Assembly (NCBI GenBank): GCA_030442035.1
Contig: JAUJEA010000008.1
Span: 1 to 64,000, forward strand
Direction: 5' to 3'
DNA length: 64,000 bases
Source: Splendidivirga corallicola
Lineage (GTDB): Bacteria > Bacteroidota > Bacteroidia > Cytophagales > Cyclobacteriaceae
The notes beneath the pieces are model-generated. The model was not told the origin of the DNA, did no database searches, and saw only the letters and a list, made by a program, of their open reading frames with translations. Positions 26,358-34,937 of this stretch are shown here, in pieces; the first letter of the stretch is position 1, and every line of letters starts with the position of its first letter. Position numbers and translations under genes: made by a program.

Positions 26358-27481
26358 CGACTACTATTTCCTGTTTTGATATTTTTGGGGCGCAAGATTG
26401 GAAGATCTCTTCCTGCTTGCTGCTCCTCTTTGAGTTTCCGCAAATATGCAACTTTTCTTTTAAGTTTTTCTAATTCTTGAAAGGCTAAATTAAAGGTTGA
26501 ATCCTGCTCTATTAATTCTTGATACTTCTGCATAGCGCCATTGTAAAATCCTCTTTTATCCAGTATTCTTGCTTCCATTAATTTTGCACGCCGATCTCCC
26601 GGAGATAAATCCAAAATTCTATTAGCATAAAAATTGGCAGAATCGTATCGATACTTTTCTAAGAATAACTGACTGATCTCAAATACCGAGGCAATGTGTC
26701 GAGAGTCTATATTTAATATTTTCCTGAAAGCTGTTAGTGCGCTGTCTCTTTTACCTTCTTGCTTGAATATCTCACCTTTAGTGAAAATTCTATCGATGTC
26801 ATTTCCATCTAATGCCATAGCCTTGTCCAAAAACTGGTGAGCACTATCATATTGATGTGTTAGCAAATAAATTTGAGCCAGTTTATCATAGGACTGCTCG
26901 AAGGTACTATCAAGGTCAATGCTATATTTTAAACTTTCAACAGCCTTAATACTATCACCCTGACTCCACAAAATTGCTCCACGTTGAAAATGATCAGAAC
27001 TTTTGTTAGAAAGTCTCATCAACTGGTTGTTGTAATTTAGCGCTTCGCTGTGATTTCCCTGGTCCTGATATAAATCTGCAATAAGTCGATAGAGTTGAGC
27101 AGTTCCGCGCTGCATATTCTCGACCTGGTGTGCGGCCTTTAGCGCCCCTTCTATATTTTGATCCAAATAGCTGTTTCGTGCCAGACACAGGTAGTATTCC
27201 GGTTTCCCATCATTTAATTCTATGGCCTTTCTGGCATTGGTAATGGCACTCTTATAATCAGATAAAGCTTCAAGTAGTAATGCTCTCTTGTAGTGGGCAT
27301 CTGCACTGGATGGACGATTTTCTATAGCACGGTTGACTGACGAAAGCGCTGTTTTATAATATTCCTCATCTAACTCCGGGCGGATATATATCTCATTTTG
27401 AGAGTATTTTGTATCGCAACCTACCATGATCAATATAATGAGGTAGGAAGAGGCAAACAGACTTTTACCTATTTTTCCCAT
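26354..27481 (-). CDS. TPR-repeat lipoprotein
   Basis: A 375-residue protein with a lipobox-like N-terminus (LIILIMVGC, Cys22). At least seven tetratricopeptide repeats follow ([32 protein letters not shown] is one) across about residues 55-340, then a charged C-terminal tail. TPR lipoproteins scaffold envelope complexes; the partner here is unknown. It overlaps thrS by 4 bp, so the two are translationally coupled and the operon promoter should lie upstream of 27481. Confidence 0.85.
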   Translation of the reverse strand: MGKIGKSLFASSYLIILIMVGCDTKYSQNEIYIRPELDEEYYKTALSSVNRAIENRPSSADAHYKRALLLEALSDYKSAITNARKAIELNDGKPEYYLCLARNSYLDQNIEGALKAAHQVENMQRGTAQLYRLIADLYQDQGNHSEALNYNNQLMRLSNKSSDHFQRGAILWSQGDSIKAVESLKYSIDLDSTFEQSYDKLAQIYLLTHQYDSAHQFLDKAMALDGNDIDRIFTKGEIFKQEGKRDSALTAFRKILNIDSRHIASVFEISQLFLEKYRYDSANFYANRILDLSPGDRRAKLMEARILDKRGFYNGAMQKYQELIEQDSTFNLAFQELEKLKRKVAYLRKLKEEQQAGRDLPILRPKNIKTGNSSR

Positions 27482-27742
27482 CAGGTTCCTTTTTTCAGTG
27501 CTTTGTTACTTTTCCCTATTCGATAATGAGTCCTGTTATATTCAGCCAAGAACTATTTAAGACTTGCTATAATCAGAAAATAACAGCTTTCAATAAATCA
27601 TCATGTATTCATCAAAGTTAGGTTTAATTTCATTCAACACAAAAAATTACACCCATCAGAGAATTCATTCAAAACGTTCTTAACCAATACCAATCTAAAT
27701 ATTTATTTCTTATTTTCGCATCAAGAAATAAGAAAGAACATC

Positions 27743-28942
27743 TTGAAATACGACATCATCATAATTGGCGGTGGTATTGTGGGGCTTGCTACTGCATTGA
27801 AGATCAAAAGAGACTCTCCATCTCTCAAACTGGCAATTTTAGAAAAGGAAAAAAGCATTGCAAATCACCAAACCGGTCACAATAGTGGAGTAATTCATTC
27901 GGGCTTGTACTACAAACCTGGTAGTATGAAAGCTCTTAATTGTATCAGTGGCTATAATCAAATGATTGCATTCTGTGAAGAGGAGAACATTCCCTTTGAT
28001 CTATGTGGGAAAATTGTGGTAGCGACCAGCAAGGAGGAGATTCCATTACTCAATAATCTATTTGAGAGAGGTAATCAAAATGGACTGGAAAATCTAAAGA
28101 AGATTGGGAAGGATGAACTGAAAGAATATGAGCCACATGTAAATGGCTTGGAGGGCATCCACGTACCTCAAACCGGAATTATTGATTATAAAGTGGTGGC
28201 AAGAAAATATCTCGAAAAGATCAAAGAACAGGGTGGAGAAATTTTCTTGGGTGAAACTGTCAAGGATATTGCTGAACAGAACGGCTCATGCACGGTTATT
28301 ACCAAGGGCAATTCCTTTCAGACTAAACTTGTAGTCAATTGTGCCGGACTTTATTCGGACAGAGTTGCCCGAATGACTGAGGAAAAGTTAAACTTGAAAA
28401 TCATACCATTCCGGGGAGAATACTATAAGATCAAAAAAGAGAAATCCCATTTAGTAAAAGATCTGATATATCCCGTACCAAATCCTGCTTTTCCATTCTT
28501 GGGCGTTCATTTTACAAGAATGATCGATGGCGGCATAGAAGCAGGCCCTAATGCCGTTCTGGCCTTTAGAAGAGAGGGTTATACTAAATCTGATATTCAT
28601 TTAGGTGAATTATTAGAATCATTGGCCTGGCCGGGATTCCAGAAAGTAGCATGGAAATACTGGCAAACCGGGTTTGGAGAGATGTATCGATCATTTTCAA
28701 AGGCCGCATTTACCAAGGCATTGCAAAAACTACTCCCGGAAATTCAAAAGGAAGACCTCGAAGCCGGAGGCGCCGGTGTAAGGGCCCAGGCTTGTGACAG
28801 AAATGGCGGACTTATTGATGATTTCCTTATATTGGAGGATAAATTCGCAGTAAATGTTTGCAATGCTCCATCACCGGCAGCAACATCTTCACTAGCCATT
28901 GGTGATACGGTTTCCCAAATAGCATTAAAACGTTTCAATTGA
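27743..28942 (+). CDS. lhgO: L-2-hydroxyglutarate oxidase (LhgO/YgaF-like)
   Basis: A 399-residue FAD-dependent oxidoreductase. The N-terminal dinucleotide fold is DIIIIGGGIVGLATALKI, followed by LEKEKSIANHQTGHNSGVIHSGLYY, the sequence typical of the L-2-hydroxyglutarate oxidase group, and a C-terminal GGAGVRAQACDRNG segment. It oxidises L-2-hydroxyglutarate to 2-oxoglutarate, a metabolite-repair step. The start is TTG at 27743, since Lys-Tyr-Asp-Ile at once begins the FAD fold. It is divergent from the thrS operon. Confidence 0.9.
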   Translation: MKYDIIIIGGGIVGLATALKIKRDSPSLKLAILEKEKSIANHQTGHNSGVIHSGLYYKPGSMKALNCISGYNQMIAFCEEENIPFDLCGKIVVATSKEEIPLLNNLFERGNQNGLENLKKIGKDELKEYEPHVNGLEGIHVPQTGIIDYKVVARKYLEKIKEQGGEIFLGETVKDIAEQNGSCTVITKGNSFQTKLVVNCAGLYSDRVARMTEEKLNLKIIPFRGEYYKIKKEKSHLVKDLIYPVPNPAFPFLGVHFTRMIDGGIEAGPNAVLAFRREGYTKSDIHLGELLESLAWPGFQKVAWKYWQTGFGEMYRSFSKAAFTKALQKLLPEIQKEDLEAGGAGVRAQACDRNGGLIDDFLILEDKFAVNVCNAPSPAATSSLAIGDTVSQIALKRFN

Positions 28943-29088
28943 AAAATTCACAATCTTTCCAACTAAGAAAAACGAACTTTATAAAAATTGTAGCATTTAT
29001 TACACTGAGGTTGGAAGTAAAAGTGAAATTATAGATTATTGCATCTCCAAAATAAGTTCTAAGAATTTTTAAAGAAACCTATCCACTC

Positions 29089-29991
29089 ATGAAACCAACA
29101 CTTTTGATCTTAGCAGCCGGAATGGGCAGCCGATACGGCGGATTAAAACAAATAGACCAAATAGGACCTTCCGGTGAAACAATTATTGACTACTCCATTT
29201 ATGACGCCATTAAAGCAGGTTTTGGAAAAGTTGTTTTTGTGATAAGGAGGAATATCGAACAGGAATTTAAGGAGGTTGTTGGTGATAAATTCACAGGAAA
29301 GATTGAGGTTGATTATGCTATTCAGGAAGTGGATGTAGAAATAGATGGTATTGATAATCTTCCTGAAAGGGTGAAACCATGGGGTACAGGCCATGCAGTA
29401 CTCGTTGCAGAGCACAATATAGATACACCATTTGCCGTCATCAATGCAGATGATTTTTATGGAGCAGACGCATTTCGCGTTATGGCCAGCTTCTTACAAG
29501 ATCTGGGCGATACAAATGGAAATGAGTTTTCAATGGTGGGTTATATATTACAAAATACATTATCGGACCATGGTTCCGTTTCACGCGGTGTTTGCGGCGC
29601 GGATGAGAACGGATTCCTGAAAACCATTACGGAACGGACTGATATCAACAGACAGGATGGTGAGATTTCTTATTCCGAGCAAGATGTTAAGGTAAAGCTT
29701 GCCCCTGATACAATAGTCTCCATGAATTTTTGGGGTTTTACTCCTTCCATTTTTGAAGTGTTGCGTACACAATTCAAGGAGTTTGTTGCCCAAAATTATG
29801 AAAATCCTAAATCGGAGTTCTTCATACCGTTAGTAGTCAATCATCTCATTGAGAAAGATCAGGCCACCGTTAAAGTACTTACAAGCGAAGCCAAATGGTA
29901 CGGAATAACCTACCGGGAAGACAAAGAAATTGTGGGTAAGGCTTTTGATAATTTTGTTAAGCAGGGTGAATACCCAACTCCACTCTGGTAA
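29089..29991 (+). CDS. Sugar-phosphate nucleotidyltransferase
   Basis: A 300-residue NTP-transferase-fold enzyme. The N-terminal LILAAGMGSRYGGLKQIDQIGPSG carries the G-x-G-x-R nucleotide loop and Lys; GTGHAVLVAEH and VINADDFYG (metal-binding Asp) follow. It transfers a nucleotide to a sugar 1-phosphate. The gene directly downstream, one base away, encodes an N-acetylhexosamine-kinase-like protein, which suggests a salvage pair turning a free (N-acetyl)hexosamine into its UDP-sugar. Exact sugar and nucleotide are inference. Confidence 0.85.
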   Translation: MKPTLLILAAGMGSRYGGLKQIDQIGPSGETIIDYSIYDAIKAGFGKVVFVIRRNIEQEFKEVVGDKFTGKIEVDYAIQEVDVEIDGIDNLPERVKPWGTGHAVLVAEHNIDTPFAVINADDFYGADAFRVMASFLQDLGDTNGNEFSMVGYILQNTLSDHGSVSRGVCGADENGFLKTITERTDINRQDGEISYSEQDVKVKLAPDTIVSMNFWGFTPSIFEVLRTQFKEFVAQNYENPKSEFFIPLVVNHLIEKDQATVKVLTSEAKWYGITYREDKEIVGKAFDNFVKQGEYPTPLW

Positions 29992-29992
29992 A

Positions 29993-31072
29993 ATGATGCT
30001 TACACAGACGTTCTCCTTTATAAAACTCTTTGATATTTCAGGTAATTTAAAAGAGGTTAACACCTTTGGAAGCGGGCATATTAATGATACCTATTTAGCC
30101 TGTTATGACCAGAAGGGGAAGGAAAGGAAATATATCATTCAAAGAATAAATCATCAGGTTTTCAAAAGTCCTGAAAAGATCATGCGTAACATCGGCATGG
30201 TCAGTGAGCATGTTGCGCATAAAGATATCCTCTTTCTAAATCCTATTAAAAACCGTGATACCGGTGATTATTTGGTGATTGACGAAAAAGGAAACTATTG
30301 GAGGGCCTTTCCTTATATTGATAAATCAGTAGCTCCTGAAAAAGTAGAAAATGAAGAGCAAGCCTTTCAAGCAGCCAGTGCTTTTGGTAGATTCCTCAGG
30401 ATGATCGATGATATTGATGTTTCTCAATTCGAAGAAACCATACCAGATTTCCACAATGCACAAAGCAGGTTTCAGAAACTGACCACAGCTATAGAAAATG
30501 ATAGCTTTGACCGGGCTAAATCATGCCAACCGGAAATAGAATTCGCACTCAAATACAAGCCATTAACAGAGAAAATAACTAAACTCTTAGTAAATGGCTC
30601 TATTCCCGTTCGCGTAACACATAATGATACCAAGATCAGTAATGCGTTGTTGGACAGTGAAACAAATAAAGCTATATGTGTGATAGATTTGGATACAATT
30701 ATGCCCGGAACTTCACTGTATGATTATGGGGATATGATCCGCACGTTCACCAGCCCATGCTTTGAGGATGAAACCGATCTGAATAAAGTATATATGCGCT
30801 TTGAAATTTTCAAGGCCCTCACTGCAGGTTTCCTCTCCGAACTGAAGGATGTCTTAATTGAAAAGGAAAAAGAAAATCTTGTTTACGGTGGAAAATTGAT
30901 CACCTACCTCATCGGTATAAAGCTATTGACAGACCATCTTGAGGGTGACAACTATCATAAGATATCCTATCAGGGTCAAAACCTTGATCGCGCCAGAAAT
31001 CAGTTTAAATTACTTCGATCTATTGAAGAGCAGGAAGATGCGATGCAGGAATTTATCAAGGGTTTAGGCTAA
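29993..31072 (+). CDS. APH-fold sugar kinase, N-acetylhexosamine 1-kinase-like
   Basis: About 360 residues of the aminoglycoside-phosphotransferase/choline-kinase fold. It has an N-terminal nucleotide loop (FGSGHINDTYLA), the catalytic loop HNDTKISN (His210, Asp212, Asn217) and the metal-binding VIDLDTIMPGTSLYDYGDMIRT. The DTIMPG..YD.GD stretch is characteristic of NahK-type anomeric kinases. The frame is open from 29930, but the ATG at 29993, directly after the nucleotidyltransferase stop, gives the normal N-terminus. It would phosphorylate C1 of GlcNAc, GalNAc or a relative. Confidence 0.82.
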   Translation: MMLTQTFSFIKLFDISGNLKEVNTFGSGHINDTYLACYDQKGKERKYIIQRINHQVFKSPEKIMRNIGMVSEHVAHKDILFLNPIKNRDTGDYLVIDEKGNYWRAFPYIDKSVAPEKVENEEQAFQAASAFGRFLRMIDDIDVSQFEETIPDFHNAQSRFQKLTTAIENDSFDRAKSCQPEIEFALKYKPLTEKITKLLVNGSIPVRVTHNDTKISNALLDSETNKAICVIDLDTIMPGTSLYDYGDMIRTFTSPCFEDETDLNKVYMRFEIFKALTAGFLSELKDVLIEKEKENLVYGGKLITYLIGIKLLTDHLEGDNYHKISYQGQNLDRARNQFKLLRSIEEQEDAMQEFIKGLG

Positions 31073-31237
31073 TTGCATTTCAGACTTAGTGGGATTAGTC
31101 GAAAAGATGAAGGTTTCTTTGAGGAACTGCGTATGGTGCTGTGGCATTAAGCATTAAATTTCAATTCAATAAACTTTTTCAATTATACTTAACACTCGAT
31201 TTTCCATAATCTATCATTGCTCTAAGGTATTGGACAC

Positions 31238-31265
31238 AAAAAAGGCACGCTTGGCGAGCGTGCCT
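31238..31265 (-). terminator. Orphan Rho-independent terminator on the minus strand
   Basis: AGGCACGCT (31243-31251) and AGCGTGCCT (31257-31265) form a perfect 9-bp GC-rich stem with a 5-nt loop. Reading the minus strand it runs into at least six T. No minus-strand gene lies upstream of it: the next genes on both sides are on the plus strand. It therefore probably ends a non-coding transcript. Confidence 0.8.
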
Positions 31266-31400
31266 ATTGGATATTAAACCAAAATTACAACCAAAACATC
31301 CAATTTATCTTTATGACAAATATGTCATCATTTCTTTAACGTGGTGTTGACAACAATATTATATGTTTATCAAACATCTGCCATCTATACCTTTTAAATC
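31238..31400 (-). ncRNA. Candidate small non-coding RNA
   Basis: Upstream of the orphan terminator on the minus strand are two further stems: ATTGGAT/ATCCAAT (31266-31304) and a 6-bp ATGACA/TGTCAT palindrome (31313-31328). The rest of the 614-bp gap between the kinase gene and tyrS holds no frame of interest. A weak -7-like CAATATTA complement lies at 31354-31361 but no -33 partner was found, so the 5' end is a guess. Confidence 0.35.
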
Positions 31401-31638
31401 GTCAGGGTTTCAAAATTACACTTAACTCTTTCAAAGTCAAACTGAAACGTAGTTTTTCTTTATTTTTTAGAAGGTAAGCCAGCTATCAGTATATTCAAAC
31501 TCCTACGTTTTAGTAACCTTAAAGGTATTAAAAAAAATTCTAAACAAAAAAACATGAAGCTAAAGGATTTATGAAATTTTGGATTTGAAATACAATTTTA
31601 TTGGCGAAAAATCAACGGATGATATTGAACAAACTTTA

Positions 31639-31646
31639 TATATTTG
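31639..31646 (+). promoter_or_regulatory. Possible -7 promoter box of tyrS
   Basis: TATATTTG matches the Bacteroidota -7 consensus TAnnTTTG exactly and lies 40 nt before the tyrS ATG. A -33 TTG at the standard distance is not evident. Confidence 0.4.
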
Positions 31647-31685
31647 CAACTTGATTTCCAAAAAAAAGAACTGAAAAAGTAAGCG

Positions 31686-32969
31686 ATGAAAGATTTTATT
31701 TCGGAACTACAATGGAGAGGAATGATCCATGATATGATGCCTGGAACAGATGAACTATTAAGTAATGAAATGGTTTCGGGATATATTGGTTTCGATCCAA
31801 CGGCTGATTCATTGCACATTGGAAATTTAGTTCAAATTATGATTTTGGTACACTTTCAGCATGCAGGACATAAACCTATTGCGCTTGTTGGTGGTGCCAC
31901 TGGTATGGTGGGAGATCCATCAGGAAAATCAGCCGAAAGGAATTTACTTTCCGAAGATATTCTAAATCACAACCTTAAATGTGTTAAGGCCCAGTTGGAA
32001 AAATTCCTGGATTTCAATGCCAGCGAAAATGCCGCTGAAGTAGTTAATAACTACGATTGGTTCAAAGATTTTAGTTTCCTGGATTTCATAAGGGACGTTG
32101 GTAAGCACATTACTGTGAATTATATGATGACCAAAGACTCTGTCCAGAACCGTCTGGAATCAGGGCTTTCGTTTACCGAGTTCAGCTATCAGTTGGTGCA
32201 GGGATATGATTATTACTGGCTATATGCGCATAAAGATTGTAAGCTTCAGATGGGTGGTTCGGATCAATGGGGAAACATCGTCACGGGCACTGAGCTTATT
32301 AGAAGAAAAGCACAGGGTAAAGCCTATGCGGTAACATCTCCACTTATCAAAAAGGCGGATGGAACGAAGTTCGGTAAAACAGAAGATGGCAATGTATGGT
32401 TGGATCCCGATAAGACCTCACCTTATAAATTCTATCAATATTGGTTGAATGCTTCGGATGAGGATGCTTCAAACTTCATCAGAATCTTCACACTGTTCTC
32501 AAAGGAGGAAATTGAAGCACTTGAAAAAGAGCATGCTGAAGCACCTAACAGAAGGATTCTCCAAAAAGCATTGGCAAAAGACATTACTATCAGAGTTCAT
32601 TCGGAAGAAGAATATGAAAATGCTGTTAAAGCATCAGAGATACTATTTGGCAAATCAACCACAGATGAACTGAACACGCTCAATGAAAAGACATTGTTAT
32701 CTGTTCTTGAAGGTGTTCCTCAATCTGAAATCAGTAAAGATGCTTATGGCAGTGTCAGCGACGTCACAACATTGCTTTCAGAGGCTACAGAGGGAATAAT
32801 TTTCTCCTCCAAGGGTGAAGCACGCCGCATGATAAAAGGCGGTGGTGTAAGTATCAATAAAGCCAAACTGAATCAACCGGATCAACAAGTGGAATTTAAC
32901 CTGTTGCAAGACAAGTATTTATTAGTGCAAAAAGGGAAAAAGAACTATTATCTAATTAAGGTTCAATAG
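31686..32969 (+). CDS. tyrS: Tyrosyl-tRNA synthetase
   Basis: A 427-residue class I synthetase. The HIGN signature is at 44-47, [17 protein letters not shown] follows, and the KMSKS-equivalent KFGKT is at 228-232. A C-terminal S4 RNA-binding domain ([19 protein letters not shown]) completes it. It charges tRNA-Tyr. The length matches the TyrRS type of most bacteria. Single gene with its own promoter region. Confidence 0.98.
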   Translation: MKDFISELQWRGMIHDMMPGTDELLSNEMVSGYIGFDPTADSLHIGNLVQIMILVHFQHAGHKPIALVGGATGMVGDPSGKSAERNLLSEDILNHNLKCVKAQLEKFLDFNASENAAEVVNNYDWFKDFSFLDFIRDVGKHITVNYMMTKDSVQNRLESGLSFTEFSYQLVQGYDYYWLYAHKDCKLQMGGSDQWGNIVTGTELIRRKAQGKAYAVTSPLIKKADGTKFGKTEDGNVWLDPDKTSPYKFYQYWLNASDEDASNFIRIFTLFSKEEIEALEKEHAEAPNRRILQKALAKDITIRVHSEEEYENAVKASEILFGKSTTDELNTLNEKTLLSVLEGVPQSEISKDAYGSVSDVTTLLSEATEGIIFSSKGEARRMIKGGGVSINKAKLNQPDQQVEFNLLQDKYLLVQKGKKNYYLIKVQ

Positions 32970-33155
32970 ATTCACGAGCAGGACAGCTTCATTGCCTTGC
33001 TATTAATAGAATGTATCTATGGAAAGTTTGCCCTTGAATCTATCTAACAAAAATTCAAGATTTTCTTGAAATTTTAATTTTCTTTTCACAATTTGAGCAC
33101 GCAGTTAGAAAACCCAAAAAAGTTTGAAGATCATATCATTATAACCTTTAATCCT

Positions 33156-33683
33156 ATGAAAAAAGCTATTGTTTTATTGTTTGTTTTTACCGCCGTTTTT
33201 TGTTTGAATCCTACCGAAAGTAATGCTCAGGCATTTCAAAATGGAGATATAAATCTGGGAGCCGGAATCGGTATTGGTAGTAGGCTGGTTGGTAACGGAG
33301 GATTACCATTGGCATTTCACGCTGAAAAGGGATTTACAGACGCCATTAGTGCGGGTCTTTATTTAGCATTCGCTAGCTACAACTACAGCTATTGGAAGTA
33401 CACTTATTTTATTATAGGTGCCAGAGGTGCATATCACTTTGCAGGATTGATAGATATTCCGGATGCCCTGGATCTTTATGCCGGACTTATGTTATTCTAT
33501 CAGAATGTTTCGATAAAAGTTCGTCAAGATACTTTTTTCAATGCCAGTAGTCCTGGTTCTGTTAGTTTAGGTGCTTATGCAGGCGCCAGGTATTATTTCA
33601 CAGATAAGATTGCCGGCTTTGCTGAACTTGGAACAGGAATCGCCTGGCTTCAATTAGGTGCAACATTTAATTTGAGCAGATAA
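33156..33683 (+). CDS. Outer-membrane beta-barrel protein
   Basis: A 175-residue secreted protein: signal peptide MKKAIVLLFVFTAVFCLNPT, cleaved near SNAQA, then alternating Gly/aromatic beta strands (GDINLGAGIGIG, VSLGAYAGARYYFTDKIAGFAELGTGIAWLQLG). This is an OmpA/OprF-like small barrel without a peptidoglycan-binding domain. The frame extends upstream to 33093, but the ATG at 33156 begins the signal peptide. Function unknown. Followed by a strong terminator. Confidence 0.78.
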   Translation: MKKAIVLLFVFTAVFCLNPTESNAQAFQNGDINLGAGIGIGSRLVGNGGLPLAFHAEKGFTDAISAGLYLAFASYNYSYWKYTYFIIGARGAYHFAGLIDIPDALDLYAGLMLFYQNVSIKVRQDTFFNASSPGSVSLGAYAGARYYFTDKIAGFAELGTGIAWLQLGATFNLSR

Positions 33684-33697
33684 AAAAATCGAATCTT

Positions 33698-33735
33698 AAA
33701 AAAATCTGATGTCTAGCTGGGCATCAGATTTTTTT
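33698..33735 (+). terminator. Rho-independent terminator
   Basis: AAAAAAATCTGATG (33698-33711) and CATCAGATTTTTTT (33722-33735) form a 14-bp stem ending in a T-run, 15 nt past the beta-barrel gene. Confidence 0.9.
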
Positions 33736-34164
33736 GTTTATGTAGAAAATGGCTATAAAACTACCCTCCTATTATTTAGTCCTCCTTAAAAAAGCCCTCG
33801 CTACAGTAATAAGTAGCAAGAATTTAGTATAAAGACTAATAACATATAGGTTTAAGACCGGCAATTAAACCCTGCTTTCGTAAAATTTAATATCATTATC
33901 TTTTTTACTTTATCCTATCACACAAACTTTGAAAGCTTATTGATCCATTCAATTAAAAGCTTGCAAATTTTATCTTTAATCTTGAGTCGTTTATCTAAAA
34001 TCCTGCCTAAACAAGGCAATGAGCCTTTCTGAAAATATCAAATGATACCTTTTTAGGACCGACGATTTATTGCCATTCATGTAAAAAAGATAAAGCATTT
34101 CTACCAATTGATTTAATTCCTTGAATTTTTCGATACTTTTGTGTTCATTACTAAAAGAATTTTT
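33736..34164. other. Intergenic region, about 430 bp
   Basis: AT-rich DNA between two plus-strand envelope genes. It must hold the promoter of the downstream LolA-like gene. I see no repeat, RNA gene or convincing small frame. Confidence 0.5.
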
Positions 34165-34878
34165 ATGAAAAAAATAAGCATTTTAATTTTCAGCCTGCTG
34201 CTGTTTGTAACCTTCAGCTATGCACAAAGTTTAGACGAAATCATAGAAAAACACCATGAAGCTATGGGAGCCAAGAAGCTGGAAAGTGTGAAGGCATTGG
34301 TCATTGAAATGAATATGATGATGATGGGGATGCAAGCCACCAGCAAAATCTCTGTCAAAAGACCAAACAAAGTGTACTCGGAATCTCAGGTGATGGGACA
34401 GAATATTGTTCAGGCCTCCAATGGAGAATCTTATTGGATGACTGATCCGAGAACTGGTAAATATATGGATATGCCTGAAGGGCAAGCAAAGCAATTGCTG
34501 CAAAACACCCAGTTTCTTGATGGCGCCTTATGGAATTACAAGAAAAAAGGTAATAAAGTAGAACTTCTTGGCAAAGAGACGATAGATGGCAATGTCTATC
34601 ATAAGTTAAAAGTTTACCAGGCCGACCTCGACATGGCGGTTGATTTTTTGATTGATGCAAATACTTACCTTATAAAATTTCAAAGGGCTCAAGTTTCTCA
34701 AGGTGGGATTACAGCGGATGTTGAAACGGACATTGCTTCTTACAAAAGCATAGAGGGCATTATGTTTCCGGAAAAAATCAAAATCAATGTGAATGGTGCA
34801 CAACAAATGAGTATGGATATGACTAAGGTAGAACTTAATCCTCAATTGCCAGATTCAATGTTTGAAAAACCGGAATAA
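34165..34878 (+). CDS. LolA-like exported protein (outer-membrane lipoprotein-sorting fold)
   Basis: About 237 residues with a signal peptide (MKKISILIFSLLLFVTFSYA) and a half-barrel fold: SLDEIIEKHHEAMGAKKLESVKAL, then repeated strands ending in ADVETDIASYKSIEGIMFPEKIKI. This layout is shared by LolA/LppX-like proteins of Bacteroidota. A Met-rich stretch (MNMMMMGMQ) near residue 50 is unusual. Role: probable periplasmic lipid or lipoprotein carrier, or an uncharacterised paralogue. The ATG at 34165 is chosen over the GTG at 34141 because it starts the signal peptide. Confidence 0.7.
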   Translation: MKKISILIFSLLLFVTFSYAQSLDEIIEKHHEAMGAKKLESVKALVIEMNMMMMGMQATSKISVKRPNKVYSESQVMGQNIVQASNGESYWMTDPRTGKYMDMPEGQAKQLLQNTQFLDGALWNYKKKGNKVELLGKETIDGNVYHKLKVYQADLDMAVDFLIDANTYLIKFQRAQVSQGGITADVETDIASYKSIEGIMFPEKIKINVNGAQQMSMDMTKVELNPQLPDSMFEKPE

Positions 34879-34899
34879 GAAATATTTTAAGATCTTAAA

Positions 34900-34934
34900 A
34901 AGAGGGCATTTTTTAACAGTGTCCTCTTTTTTTA
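34900..34934. terminator. Bidirectional terminator between convergent genes
   Basis: AAAAGAGGGCA pairs with TGTCCTCTTTT (one G-U) and T/A-runs flank both sides, so it can stop transcription from the LolA-like gene (plus) and the DUF5686 gene (minus). Confidence 0.8.
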
Positions 34935-34937
34935 TTA

